The notes under the pieces were generated by a model. That model ran no database searches. It was not told the origin of the DNA and worked only from the letters and a program-made list of their open reading frames with translations. Source: Muribaculum sp. (GTDB lineage: Bacteria; Bacteroidota; Bacteroidia; Bacteroidales; Muribaculaceae). From it: 64,000 bases of DNA. Both the position numbers and the translations under genes were made by a program. The stretch spans positions 1 to 64,000 of the forward strand of contig VSOZ01000007.1 of assembly GCA_009775095.1 (NCBI GenBank), read 5' to 3'. Shown here piece after piece: positions 41,832-51,903 of this stretch; positions within the stretch are counted from its first letter, which is position 1; the number at the start of each line of letters is the position of its first letter.

Positions 41832-43841
41832 ATGAACCGAATCGTATCATCTCTGACAGCATTGTGTGTTATAGCCGGCAGCATGACGGTAAACATCGAT
41901 GCATCTTCAAAGAACACTAAGAAGAGTCCCGATTGGGACTTCAACAATCCTCAGCTCGGCACCGAGTGGAGCTTTAAAGGCAATACCGCTGCGTATTCTC
42001 TGACGGAGCGCGGGGGCTTCCTGCGCATGAAAGGGGGCAGCACCATATCGGAGCGGAAAGACGCGACCGCACTTGTGGGTCGCCTTCAGGAGCATACCGA
42101 TTTTCAGGCATCTACACGCTTTGAAGTAACTGACGGAGCCACCGCCGGTATAACCGCTTATGCGGCTCCTGACGCGCACTGCGACTTGTGTGTCGACGGC
42201 GGACAGATACATTTCCGCTACAATGCGGGCGGCAAACTCCATGACAAGGTGCTTGGCGCCGCTCCCGAGGACTTTGTAGAGGTAAAAATAAAAGGCACTC
42301 CCGAGTCATACGCGTTTTTTTACTCGACCGACGGGTCAAACTTCAAAGAGGCCGGACATGTCGACGCGTCGCTTGTGAACGGAGGCGCGAAGAGCGACAG
42401 CCCCGTATATATAGGCCTTTTTGCCGAGAACAAGGGATATGCCGACTTTGACTGCTTCAAGTATCGCGAGGTCATACCTGAAATATCGCCGAAACTGATT
42501 TCGCGGAACGGCAATCCGCTTCTCGACTTCCTTTTTACAGCCGACCCCACGGCTGTCGAGCATGAGGGCCGGTTGTACGTATACGGCACAAACGACCATC
42601 AGCAGTATGAGGGTGTGGGCCGTGACGGTAAAAACACTTACGAGAAGATAAAGACGCTTGTCATGATGTCGACCGACGATATGGTCAACTGGACCTATCA
42701 CGGACTGATCAACGTAGGCGAAATTGCGCCATGGATCATGGCGTCATGGGCTCCGTCGATCGTTAAGCGTCAGGAGAGCGACGGCAAAACTCATTTCTAT
42801 CTTTATTTCTCCAACAGCGGTTTCGGTACGGGAGTACTTACCGCTACTTCGCCGGTGGGCCCGTGGACAAGCCCGCTCGACAAGAGTCTTGTAGATGCCA
42901 ACACTCCCGGACTCGGTAAGTGCAAGGTGCCTTTCGACCCGGGTGCGGTAATAGACCCCGACGGTACGGGATGGCTTTCTATCGGTGCAGGCAACAGCAT
43001 AATAATGCGACTCGGCGCCGACATGACGAGTGTGGACAGCGAGATGAAGGAGATTAAGGCTCCGCATCATTTTGAAGCAAACGAGCTCAATTATATAAAC
43101 GGTACGTATGTGTATACGTACAACACCGACTGGAAGGACCGCGGCGACTGGACGGCAAGCGCTGAAATACCTACGATATGCTCTATGAGCTACATGACGA
43201 GCAAGACCCCTCTTGATCCCGACAGCTGGAAGTATCATCATCACTACCTTATGAATCCCGGCGATTACGGTTTTGACTACTCAAACAATCATACCCATCT
43301 ACACAAGTATATGGACCGTTGGTATGTATTCTATCATACGATGTCGCTTCAGAACAGCTTTAATACCGACGGAGGCTTCAGAAGCATATGTGTCGACGAA
43401 ATCAAGGTTGACGAGAATAACCTCGACATAGCCATGGCTGACCAGACTCTCGAAGGACCCGCGCAGATCAAGCCGCTTGACCCGTTTGCCCTGCAGCAGG
43501 CATCTACAACGGTAGCCACAAAGGGTGTGAAGTTTGTACCCGCCTCCGAACCGGGTGTCATGACCGCTATGCCGGCTGACAAAGAGGCTCTTATAGTGGT
43601 GCGTGGGGTGTCGTTCGACAAGAAGCCGGACATGTGTCATGTGACGGCTTCCGGCAAGGGAACCATCGAGGTCCGTAAAGGTTCGGCCGACGGCGATCTG
43701 CTCGCCACGGTCAATGTCGACGCAGCCGGAGCCAAATTACACAAGGTGAAAGTGACCGGAACTGCCGGCACAGTTCCATGCGACTTGTGTTTTGTACTGA
43801 AAGGCGAGGGCATGGGCTTCGATCGCTGGCAGTTCAAGTAA
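41832..43841 (+). CDS. Glycoside hydrolase family 43 with flanking beta-sandwich modules
   Basis: About 669 residues. The start at MNRIVSSLTALCVIAGSM gives a signal peptide; an ATG nine codons upstream is possible. An N-terminal concanavalin-like domain (about 35-210; STRFEVTDGATAGITAYAAP) precedes the five-bladed GH43 propeller (about 225-540). There, DFLFTADPTAVEHEGRLYVY carries the general-base Asp, WAPSIVKR and FDPGAVIDPDGTGW follow, and FEANELNYINGTYVYTY holds the candidate general acid Glu. A C-terminal CBM6-like domain closes it (VVRGVSFDKKPDMC, GMGFDRWQFK). GH43 enzymes remove arabinose, xylose or galactose; the specificity is not readable. Confidence 0.88.
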   Translation: MNRIVSSLTALCVIAGSMTVNIDASSKNTKKSPDWDFNNPQLGTEWSFKGNTAAYSLTERGGFLRMKGGSTISERKDATALVGRLQEHTDFQASTRFEVTDGATAGITAYAAPDAHCDLCVDGGQIHFRYNAGGKLHDKVLGAAPEDFVEVKIKGTPESYAFFYSTDGSNFKEAGHVDASLVNGGAKSDSPVYIGLFAENKGYADFDCFKYREVIPEISPKLISRNGNPLLDFLFTADPTAVEHEGRLYVYGTNDHQQYEGVGRDGKNTYEKIKTLVMMSTDDMVNWTYHGLINVGEIAPWIMASWAPSIVKRQESDGKTHFYLYFSNSGFGTGVLTATSPVGPWTSPLDKSLVDANTPGLGKCKVPFDPGAVIDPDGTGWLSIGAGNSIIMRLGADMTSVDSEMKEIKAPHHFEANELNYINGTYVYTYNTDWKDRGDWTASAEIPTICSMSYMTSKTPLDPDSWKYHHHYLMNPGDYGFDYSNNHTHLHKYMDRWYVFYHTMSLQNSFNTDGGFRSICVDEIKVDENNLDIAMADQTLEGPAQIKPLDPFALQQASTTVATKGVKFVPASEPGVMTAMPADKEALIVVRGVSFDKKPDMCHVTASGKGTIEVRKGSADGDLLATVNVDAAGAKLHKVKVTGTAGTVPCDLCFVLKGEGMGFDRWQFK

Positions 43842-43868
43842 TCGTATGTAAATCGTGATCTATTTAAA

Positions 43869-46800
43869 ATGAAAAGGCCGATAGTATTATTTACAATGGC
43901 CGTATTGAGCCATTGTTTTGTGGGCGCCGATGACAATCGCCCCGACTGGGAGAATGAGAATGTCGTAGGTATCAATAAACTGCCTTATCATGCTACAACG
44001 GTCCTTCCGTCGTTGCGTGATAAGGATGACCGATGGCTTTCGCTTGACGGAGTCTGGCATTTTAAATGGTCGCCTGATCCGGCCCGCAGGCCGGCGGATT
44101 TTTACCGCAACGGTTTTGATACATCGGACTGGAGTGATATTGATGTTCCCGGCCATTGGCAACTGCAGGGCTTCGATAAGGCCATATACACCAACCAGCC
44201 TTATCCTTTTGTCGCAAATCCGCCTAAGGTAACCGATGAGCCGCCAACGCATTATTACAGTTACGAGAACCGGAATCCGGTAGGCTCATATCGAAGGAGT
44301 TTCGAGATTGACCGACTTGCCGGTGACCGTCGTTACATACTTCATTTTGACGGAGTGGAATCGGCCATGTACGTCTGGATCAACGGACAGAGTGTCGGCT
44401 ATAGCCAGAACTCAAACAGTCCCGCCGAATTTGACATAACCGAATTTCTTGTCGAAGGCGAAAACACTATAGCGGTCGAGGTATATCGCTGGTGCGACGG
44501 CAGTTATCTTGAGGATCAGGATATGTGGCGGTTGAGCGGAATATTTCGTAGCGTCGGCCTATGGATCAGGCCTGATGTGCGTATATGTGACTACTTTATC
44601 CAATCGAAGTTGAATGACGCTATGGACAGAGGAGATGTGGCTCTGATGTTTGATGTCATAAACTCATCGGGTAAAAATGCAAAGGGGCTGTCGGTAGAAA
44701 TGTCGGTCAGCGGTACTGACCGTAACGGCAAGGCCTTTTCTGCTACGGTTGAAAAGCCGCTACCGATTCTTAAAAAGAACGGGAGCGGCTGCTATATGAT
44801 TGATTGTCCCGTATCGGCTCCGGCGTTATGGAGTGCTGGGACCCCTAATCTGTATGATGTCACGATAAGTATGAAAAAGAGAGGCGGTGTTGTCGAGACA
44901 TTTAAATATCATACAGGCTTCCGTAAAATCGAGATTGACGGAGAGATTTTCAAAATCAACGGCGCTCCTGTCAAGCTTAAGGGAATAAACCGACATGAGT
45001 TTTTGCCCCGGCGCGGACGCACTGTCGACGCCTCGTCAATACACAACGACCTCATATTGATGAAGCGTGCCAATATCAATATGATACGCACCAGCCATTA
45101 TCCCGATGTACCGTTGTTTTATGAATTATGTGACCGTTACGGATTTTATGTGATGGATGAAGCCAATCATGAAAGTCACGGTCTGGGCTTGGGCAACAAG
45201 ATACTCGGCGATGCTTCTTCGTGGGAGAAGGCTCATGTAGACAGAGCTGTGGCGCTTGTCGAGCGTGACAAGAACCATCCGTGTGTGATCATGTGGTCAA
45301 TGGGCAACGAAGGTGGAAGCGGGGCCAACATGAGGGCTATGCGTAATGCCGCGTTGTCAATCGACAGTACACGCGTCATATACAGCGATACAGATCGATC
45401 CATATCCGATATATATGATGAAGGCTACCTGTCGCCTGCCGATTATAAGGCTTTGGGAGCGAGGATTGCCGACCGTCCGGTTTTTATGCGTGAGTATGCC
45501 TATGCCATGGGTAATTCAACCGGCAATCTTAAAGAGTACATGGATGTATTCTACAGCGATCCGAGTATTGCGGGAGGCGCCATATGGGAGTGGTGTGACA
45601 AAAGTCTTATAAAAAACAAGTACAGCGACAGTGTCGATTATCGTAAAATGCCCGACACACAGAGTCCTGAATATGATGAGTTCTGGGCGATAGGCGGCGA
45701 TTTCGGCGATTTCCCGAATGACGCCAATTTCGGTATAGACGGTATTGTCGGTGCGGACCGCGTGCCCCATCCCGGCTATTATGAGGTGAAAAAAGTATAT
45801 CAGAACCTTGAATTTGCCTTGGCGGATTCGTCGTCAATAAAGATTTCGGTGGAGAACCGTTATGATTTTCTGTCGGCCGATGATTTCGACTACGTATGTG
45901 AATGGTATGTTGACGGAACTCTTGTCTCACGTGATTCTGTTGTATTGATGAGGAACGGAATTCTGTATGCTCCCGAAAAACCTGATGCTTTTGGTGAAAA
46001 ATGTCTTAACGTATCGGCGGTATTGCGCGCCCCCACATTGTGGGCGGATAAAGGTTTTGCCGTAGCTCGGGAGCAGTTTGTGTTCGATGACTACATTGCA
46101 TGTCGGGCTACTGAAAGAACGTACGGAGACATAACCGTCAATGAGGCGGGCGATTTCATAACCTTAGAACGTAAGGAGGCTTTTAGATTGTCGTTTGACA
46201 AAAGCAGCGGTGCCCTTGCCGATTGGAGATACATGGGGCGTCCTGTCATAGAGGCGCCGTTGGAGCCGTATTTCTGGAAACCGGCCAATGATGTACAGCA
46301 ACATAACGGATACAATGAGCGCTTCGGGGGATGGAGAGATGAGATAAAGTCACGTCATGTAAAGACATATAATATATGTAAGTCCGATACATCGGTGTGT
46401 ATATCGTTTGACATTGATTTGTCGGCAGTCGGGGCTTCCTACTCTTTAAAATATGATATTGCCGGCTCGGGCGCTATCAATGTGTCAGGTGTATATAATC
46501 CTTACAAACCGTCGGTGGAACTTATGCCCAAGTATGGCTTCAGGATAGGTGTACCTGCAAAATATGATAACATCACATGGTATGGCCGCGGTGAATGGGA
46601 AAACTATCCCGACAGAAAAACCGGAGCGTTCATAGGGCTATATAAAACTACATTGGACGAGTTTGCCCCCGATTATGTTATGGCGCAGGATAACTCCAAC
46701 CGTACCGATGTCAGGTGGTTCACTCTCACTGACGAGTCGGGTCGAGGTCTGCGTTTTACTTCGCCGACGCCTTTCAATTTCAGGGCATGGCCATACAATG

Positions 46801-46991
46801 AAGATGACATCGAGTCAGTAAGACACCGATATGAACTGCCGGCACGTAACTGTATGACGGTCAATATCGACAGATTTATACACGGCGTCGGCGGAAATGA
46901 CGGCTGGGGCGCAAGAACGGCTCCGGAGTATAGTGTTGACGCTACTGAAAATTATTGTTTTGACATTTCAATATCACCTATAGACAGATAA
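43869..46991 (+). CDS. GH2 beta-galactosidase (LacZ type)
   Basis: A 1040-residue enzyme with a signal peptide (1-19, ending near FVGAD). The sugar-binding jelly roll, Ig-like and TIM-barrel domains are in LacZ order. The acid/base Glu lies in MWSMGNEGGSG (about 480), the nucleophile Glu in MREYAYAMGNSTGN (about 542). A C-terminal Bgal_small domain contains the NGYNERFGGWRDEIKS and TWYGRGEWENYPDRK blocks. The length and motifs match LacZ-like beta-galactosidases. Secreted, probably periplasmic; removes terminal beta-galactose from imported oligosaccharides. Starts 27 bases after the GH43 gene. Confidence 0.95.
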   Translation: MKRPIVLFTMAVLSHCFVGADDNRPDWENENVVGINKLPYHATTVLPSLRDKDDRWLSLDGVWHFKWSPDPARRPADFYRNGFDTSDWSDIDVPGHWQLQGFDKAIYTNQPYPFVANPPKVTDEPPTHYYSYENRNPVGSYRRSFEIDRLAGDRRYILHFDGVESAMYVWINGQSVGYSQNSNSPAEFDITEFLVEGENTIAVEVYRWCDGSYLEDQDMWRLSGIFRSVGLWIRPDVRICDYFIQSKLNDAMDRGDVALMFDVINSSGKNAKGLSVEMSVSGTDRNGKAFSATVEKPLPILKKNGSGCYMIDCPVSAPALWSAGTPNLYDVTISMKKRGGVVETFKYHTGFRKIEIDGEIFKINGAPVKLKGINRHEFLPRRGRTVDASSIHNDLILMKRANINMIRTSHYPDVPLFYELCDRYGFYVMDEANHESHGLGLGNKILGDASSWEKAHVDRAVALVERDKNHPCVIMWSMGNEGGSGANMRAMRNAALSIDSTRVIYSDTDRSISDIYDEGYLSPADYKALGARIADRPVFMREYAYAMGNSTGNLKEYMDVFYSDPSIAGGAIWEWCDKSLIKNKYSDSVDYRKMPDTQSPEYDEFWAIGGDFGDFPNDANFGIDGIVGADRVPHPGYYEVKKVYQNLEFALADSSSIKISVENRYDFLSADDFDYVCEWYVDGTLVSRDSVVLMRNGILYAPEKPDAFGEKCLNVSAVLRAPTLWADKGFAVAREQFVFDDYIACRATERTYGDITVNEAGDFITLERKEAFRLSFDKSSGALADWRYMGRPVIEAPLEPYFWKPANDVQQHNGYNERFGGWRDEIKSRHVKTYNICKSDTSVCISFDIDLSAVGASYSLKYDIAGSGAINVSGVYNPYKPSVELMPKYGFRIGVPAKYDNITWYGRGEWENYPDRKTGAFIGLYKTTLDEFAPDYVMAQDNSNRTDVRWFTLTDESGRGLRFTSPTPFNFRAWPYNEDDIESVRHRYELPARNCMTVNIDRFIHGVGGNDGWGARTAPEYSVDATENYCFDISISPIDR

Positions 46992-47002
46992 AATAAGATT
47001 AT

Positions 47003-49075
47003 ATGAAAAGAATAGCATTGATTGGCCTCGTTTTGTCGGTAGCGTTCAACACCTACGCGCAGTATCGCTTCGACAAGCCGCTTTACGGTGCGGCCTATTA
47101 CCATGAGTATATGCCTTATGACAGGCTTGACCAAGACATCGACATGATGAAAGATGCCGGCATGACAGTGGTGCGTGTCGGTGAGTCGTCATGGGGGCTG
47201 TTTGAGCCGCAGGAGGGTAAGTTCAATTTCGAATGGATGGACACAATACTCGACAAGTTTCATGCCGCGGGCATAGAGGTCATACTCGGAACGCCCACTT
47301 ACTCCATTCCCGCATGGCTTGCCCACAAGCATCCCGAGGTGCTGTCGGAGAAGATTAACGGAGAAAAGTCGCATTACGGTATCCGTCAGAACATGGATTT
47401 CACCAATCCCACCTATCTTTTTTACAGCGAACGTATAATACGCAAGATGCTTGAGCGCTACGCCAAGCATCCTGCGGTCATAGGCTATCAGGTCGACAAT
47501 GAGCTTGAGGCGCGCGGCGTGAACAACCGCGATTACTTCATCGGGTTCCGCAACTATATGAAGGATAAGTTCGGCGGCGACCTTGATCTGCTGACCAAAG
47601 AGTGGGGTATGAACTACTGGGGCATGAATATCAATACATGGGAGGAGTTTTACGAACGCGACGGAGTGACGAGCCCCTCATACAAAAACGAGTGGGAGCG
47701 CTATAACCGCAAGCGCATAGCCGATTTTCTCAACTGGCAGTGCGACATCGTGAACGAGTACAAACGTCCCGATCAGTTTGTCACCCACTGTTTTATGCCG
47801 GCGTTTCACAACGTCGATCAGGTGGAGTCGTTCCGTCAGATGGGGTATCCGGCCATCAACGTGTATCACAGTGTTCAAGACGGTCAGGACGGCCAGCTGA
47901 TAGCATATGCGGGCGATTATATGCGCACGGTGGCGGCCGGTAACTATCTTATAACGGAGACCAACGCTCAAGGCACCGGCTGGGACTCCAAAAGCCAGTA
48001 TCCGCCTTACGACAACCAGCTTCGGCAAAACGTATACTCACACTATGCGTCGGGAGCCAATATGGTTGAGTATTGGCACTGGGCTACCCTGCACTACGGT
48101 CAGGAGACCTATTGGCGCGGTGTGCTCGGCCACGACCTGCAACCCAACCGCGTGTATCGCGAATTTCAGCGTACGGCCCGCGAGCTTGAGAAGATAGGCG
48201 CCGACATAGTAAATCTGAAGAAAAACAACAAAGTGGCCGTACTTTACAGCCACGACTCGCATCATGCGCTTACATTTATGCCGTATCATAACGGAGGCGG
48301 TTATCCCGTGGATGCCAACTATCCGGTTGATCTTGCACATAAAGCGCTGTATTTCCAGAATATAGAGACCGACATCGTGCCGTGTGACAAGATGCGCGAC
48401 TTCAGCAAGTACTCCATGCTTGTCATACCGCCGCTGTATGTGGCCGGCGACAGCCTGCTTGCGGCTATTGACAAGTTTGTGAAGGATGGAGGCTATGTGG
48501 TGATGATGCACAAGAGCGGTTACTGCAACGAGCATTCGGCCGTGCGCCCCGTTGAGGCTCCCGGTCCGCTTCGCGATGCCTGCGGCTTCTATTATCAGGA
48601 GTATTCTACTATCGGCGATATGAAGTTGAAGGACAATGCTTTCGGACTCGGCGACCGTAACAGCATAAATACATGGTATGAATTTCTTGTGCCGGAGACT
48701 GCCAAACCGCTTGCTTACGGCGACCATCCGTTCTTCGGACAGTGGCCGGTGATTACCGAAAACAGCTACGGCAAGGGCAAGTTGTATTACATCGGGGCAT
48801 ATCCGTCGCAGGAACTGCTTGACAAAATAGTGAGGATGGCGGCTGTGGAGAAGGGCATAATCGCCGACGACGAGGTGCGTTTCCCGGTAATCATGCGTTC
48901 GGGTGTCAACGGTCAGGGCCGCACGCTCGACTATGTGTTCAATTACAGCGGCGCTCCGGTCAATGTGGCCTATGACCGCGGCCGTGCTGTCAATCTGCTT
49001 ACCGGTGCCGAGCTTGCTGTGGGCGACAGCATCACCATAGGACCGTGGGATGTAGCTATACTTCGTCGTAAATAA
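47003..49075 (+). CDS. GH42 beta-galactosidase
   Basis: A 690-residue enzyme with signal peptide (cut after AFNTYAQ). The TIM barrel begins with YGAAYYHEYMPYDRLDQDID. The acid/base Glu is in IGYQVDNELEARG (about 166), the nucleophile Glu in LITETNAQGTGW (about 319). A beta-galactosidase trimerisation domain (about 400-610) and a short C-terminal beta domain follow. Acts on beta-galactosides, often galacto-oligosaccharides from plant galactans. It follows the GH2 gene by 11 bases; two different beta-galactosidases in a row suggest two linkage types. Confidence 0.93.
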   Translation: MKRIALIGLVLSVAFNTYAQYRFDKPLYGAAYYHEYMPYDRLDQDIDMMKDAGMTVVRVGESSWGLFEPQEGKFNFEWMDTILDKFHAAGIEVILGTPTYSIPAWLAHKHPEVLSEKINGEKSHYGIRQNMDFTNPTYLFYSERIIRKMLERYAKHPAVIGYQVDNELEARGVNNRDYFIGFRNYMKDKFGGDLDLLTKEWGMNYWGMNINTWEEFYERDGVTSPSYKNEWERYNRKRIADFLNWQCDIVNEYKRPDQFVTHCFMPAFHNVDQVESFRQMGYPAINVYHSVQDGQDGQLIAYAGDYMRTVAAGNYLITETNAQGTGWDSKSQYPPYDNQLRQNVYSHYASGANMVEYWHWATLHYGQETYWRGVLGHDLQPNRVYREFQRTARELEKIGADIVNLKKNNKVAVLYSHDSHHALTFMPYHNGGGYPVDANYPVDLAHKALYFQNIETDIVPCDKMRDFSKYSMLVIPPLYVAGDSLLAAIDKFVKDGGYVVMMHKSGYCNEHSAVRPVEAPGPLRDACGFYYQEYSTIGDMKLKDNAFGLGDRNSINTWYEFLVPETAKPLAYGDHPFFGQWPVITENSYGKGKLYYIGAYPSQELLDKIVRMAAVEKGIIADDEVRFPVIMRSGVNGQGRTLDYVFNYSGAPVNVAYDRGRAVNLLTGAELAVGDSITIGPWDVAILRRK

Positions 49076-49085
49076 TAAAAGTTAT

Positions 49086-51836
49086 ATGAATCTTAAATCT
49101 ATTCTGTCGGTATTGCTGCTTGTCGCGTCGGTTGCCGTTGCGACAGCGGAACCCTCGTGCGTCACGGAGCGCCGTTACCTGTCGGGTGTCGACAAAGACA
49201 GCGAGGTGATGTGGGACTTCATGTGCTCCTCGGGGCGAGGCAGCGGACGGTGGACACGTATAAAGGTACCCTCATGCTGGGAGACACAAGGTTTCGGTAA
49301 TTATTATTACGGATGGGAGGAACCGTTCGGTTCCGACGAGACCGGCTATTATCGTCACAGTTTCAAGGCCGACCGGTCATGGCGGGGCTCGCATGTCGAC
49401 ATCGTGTTTGAAGGCTCGATGACCGACACCGAGGTCAGGCTCAACGGACGGCTTGTCGGCCCCGTGCATGAAGGCGGGTTTTACCGTTTTCGCTACGATA
49501 TATCTGACCGTCTGCGTTACGGCGCCGACAACACGCTTGAGGTCAAGGTTACCAAGTGCCCGGCCGACAGCTCTATATACCGCGCCGAGCGCCAGACCGA
49601 CTTCTGGCTCTTCGGTGGCATATACCGTCCTGTGTATCTGGAGATAAAGCCGCGCGTCCACTTTGTCGACATGGCTATCGACGCCCGTGCCGACGGCACC
49701 TTGCGTGTCAGGCCCTATCTGTCGGGCGGCAGCGCCCGCGCCGAGGTGTCGGTTTATGTGGAGACTCTCGATGGCCAACGCCTTTCGGAGTCCGTTACGG
49801 GCTGTGGCGATGAGGTTATATCCACCGTCGTGGAGGGCATCACTCCGTGGAATCATGAACGGCCGCAACTCTATCGCGTGGTAGCCGAACTGCGCGATAA
49901 GGGCCGGCTTTGTCATCGCATAAGCGACAAAACGGGTTTCCGCACGATTGAGTTCCGCGCCGGCGACGGGTTTTATCTAAACGGGCGCCGCATTATTTTC
50001 AAGGGTGTCAACCGCCACTGTTTCTGGCCCGAAAGCGGCCGCACTCTGTCGCGTGACATATCGCTTGCCGACGCGCGCCTTATCAAGGAGATGAACATGA
50101 ACGCGGTGCGCATGTCGCACTATCCGCCCGACAAAGAGTTTCTCGAAATATGCGATTCGATAGGCCTTTTGGTCATCGACGAACTGTGCAGCTGGCAGAA
50201 GAAGTATGACACGGCGCCCGCACGCCGTATTGCCCGCGAGGTGGTGGAGCGTGACCGCAACCATCCCTCTATCGTGCTCTGGGCCAACGGCAACGAGGGC
50301 GGCTGGAACACCGAGGCCGACGACGATTACCGGTTTTACGACCTTCAGGAGCGTTTCGTCATGCACCCGTGGGAGCGTTTCCGCGGTACCGACACTAAGC
50401 ACTACCCCGACTATAATTATGTGGTAAATTCCACGATATATGACCGCGACATATACTTTCCGACCGAGTTCATGCACGGCATTTTCGACGGCGGCGCGGC
50501 TGCGTCGCTGGCCGACTTCTGGAACGTCATGATGAAGCACCGTGCCCCGGCCGGCGGCTTCCTGTGGGCGCTTCTTGACGAGGGGCTGGTGCGCGCCGAC
50601 TGCAACGACAGCATCGACTGCCGGTTTGACCTTGCCCCCGACGGTATCGTTGGCCCGTACCGCGAGAAGGAGGGTAGCTTCCATGCCGTCAAGGAGATAT
50701 GGTCGCCCGTGCGTGTCATCACACGCACTATTCCCGAAGGGCCCGACGTCACAGTAGCGGTTGAGAACGACTATATGTTTACCGACTTGTCGGAATGTAG
50801 ATTTACATATGAGCTTGCCGATGTAGAGCGCCGGCCCGACGGCTCCTACGCCGAGACAGTGGCCGCCCGAGGCACCGTGGCTTCGCCGCAGTGTGCTCCC
50901 GGAGAGCGCCGTATGCTCACACTTGGGCTTCCCGACGGATGGGACCGTCACGACATACTTCGCCTCACTGTTATCTCGCCGCAGGGCGCCGAAGTGTACA
51001 CTTACAGTTGGCCGACAGGTACCGGCGACCGCCTGCAGCAGCGTCTGTTCGGCTCATTCACGGCGCAGCGTCCCGAGGTGACGGAGGAGGCCGGCCGTGT
51101 AAGCATACTGCATGCCGGTAGCCGCTACACCTTTGACCGCGCCACAGGGCGTCTTGACTCGGTTGTGACTCCCCGCGGACACTTCTCACTCACCGGTGTG
51201 CCTGAATTGGCTACATCCGCCAACGACTGTATCGGTCTTAACTGCTACCGCGACGGCGACAGCTATTGTGTGGAGCCGCGTTTCACTGACGGCCGTTGGA
51301 TGCGCTGGGTGTTTGCACCGGGTGAGCCGGTACGCCTCGACTACTCATTTTCGGTTCACGGCGATGCCGACTTCATAGGATTGGGTTTCGATTATCCGGA
51401 GGAGAAGATTCTCGGCATGGAGTGGGTGGGCGAAGGTCCTTACCGTGTATGGAAAAACCGTATGGAGGGTACCGCCTTCGGTTGTCATAGCAAGACTTAC
51501 AACAACACCGTCACCGGAGAGTCATGGCTCTATCCCGAATTCAAGGGGTGTCATGCCGACTGCCGTGCAGTGACCGTCAATACTACCGAGGGCGCCGTCA
51601 CGTTCATACCCTCGCGCCCCGGACTCTTCTTTCAGATGCTCCGTCCACAGGCTCCGCGTCATGACGGCAACGGCTATACTATGGCCGATTTCCCCGACGT
51701 ATCGTTCGGCTTCATGCATGCCATAGCCCCTGTAGGCACCAAGTTTCAGCATCCCGATCGGCTTGGTCCGTCGGGACAGAAAAACATGCAGCTTAACTAC
51801 GTGCCATTCAACGGCAGCATTCATGTAATTCTTTAA
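49086..51836 (+). CDS. Second GH2 enzyme
   Basis: A 916-residue enzyme with a signal peptide (to about ATAEP). The GH2 sugar-binding domain (KVPSCWETQGFGNYYYGWEE), Ig-like domain and TIM barrel are present. The acid/base Glu is in LWANGNEGGWN (about 401); the nucleophile is probably the Glu of FPTEFMHGIFDGG (about 460). The surrounding words differ from the LacZ-like gene upstream, and the substrate could be beta-galactose, beta-glucuronate or beta-mannose. GC-rich. Starts ten bases after the GH42 gene. Confidence 0.88.
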   Translation: MNLKSILSVLLLVASVAVATAEPSCVTERRYLSGVDKDSEVMWDFMCSSGRGSGRWTRIKVPSCWETQGFGNYYYGWEEPFGSDETGYYRHSFKADRSWRGSHVDIVFEGSMTDTEVRLNGRLVGPVHEGGFYRFRYDISDRLRYGADNTLEVKVTKCPADSSIYRAERQTDFWLFGGIYRPVYLEIKPRVHFVDMAIDARADGTLRVRPYLSGGSARAEVSVYVETLDGQRLSESVTGCGDEVISTVVEGITPWNHERPQLYRVVAELRDKGRLCHRISDKTGFRTIEFRAGDGFYLNGRRIIFKGVNRHCFWPESGRTLSRDISLADARLIKEMNMNAVRMSHYPPDKEFLEICDSIGLLVIDELCSWQKKYDTAPARRIAREVVERDRNHPSIVLWANGNEGGWNTEADDDYRFYDLQERFVMHPWERFRGTDTKHYPDYNYVVNSTIYDRDIYFPTEFMHGIFDGGAAASLADFWNVMMKHRAPAGGFLWALLDEGLVRADCNDSIDCRFDLAPDGIVGPYREKEGSFHAVKEIWSPVRVITRTIPEGPDVTVAVENDYMFTDLSECRFTYELADVERRPDGSYAETVAARGTVASPQCAPGERRMLTLGLPDGWDRHDILRLTVISPQGAEVYTYSWPTGTGDRLQQRLFGSFTAQRPEVTEEAGRVSILHAGSRYTFDRATGRLDSVVTPRGHFSLTGVPELATSANDCIGLNCYRDGDSYCVEPRFTDGRWMRWVFAPGEPVRLDYSFSVHGDADFIGLGFDYPEEKILGMEWVGEGPYRVWKNRMEGTAFGCHSKTYNNTVTGESWLYPEFKGCHADCRAVTVNTTEGAVTFIPSRPGLFFQMLRPQAPRHDGNGYTMADFPDVSFGFMHAIAPVGTKFQHPDRLGPSGQKNMQLNYVPFNGSIHVIL

Positions 51837-51903
51837 CTTAATGCATAATGCATAATTAATAATACTTAATACTTAACACTTAACTCATAATACTTTTTCA
51901 TTT

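Noticed and set aside
51837..51903. AT-rich gap with TAATACTT/ACTTAA repeats considered as a promoter or attachment site
   Set aside because: No consensus -7/-33 pair, no integrase nearby, and such strings are low-complexity.
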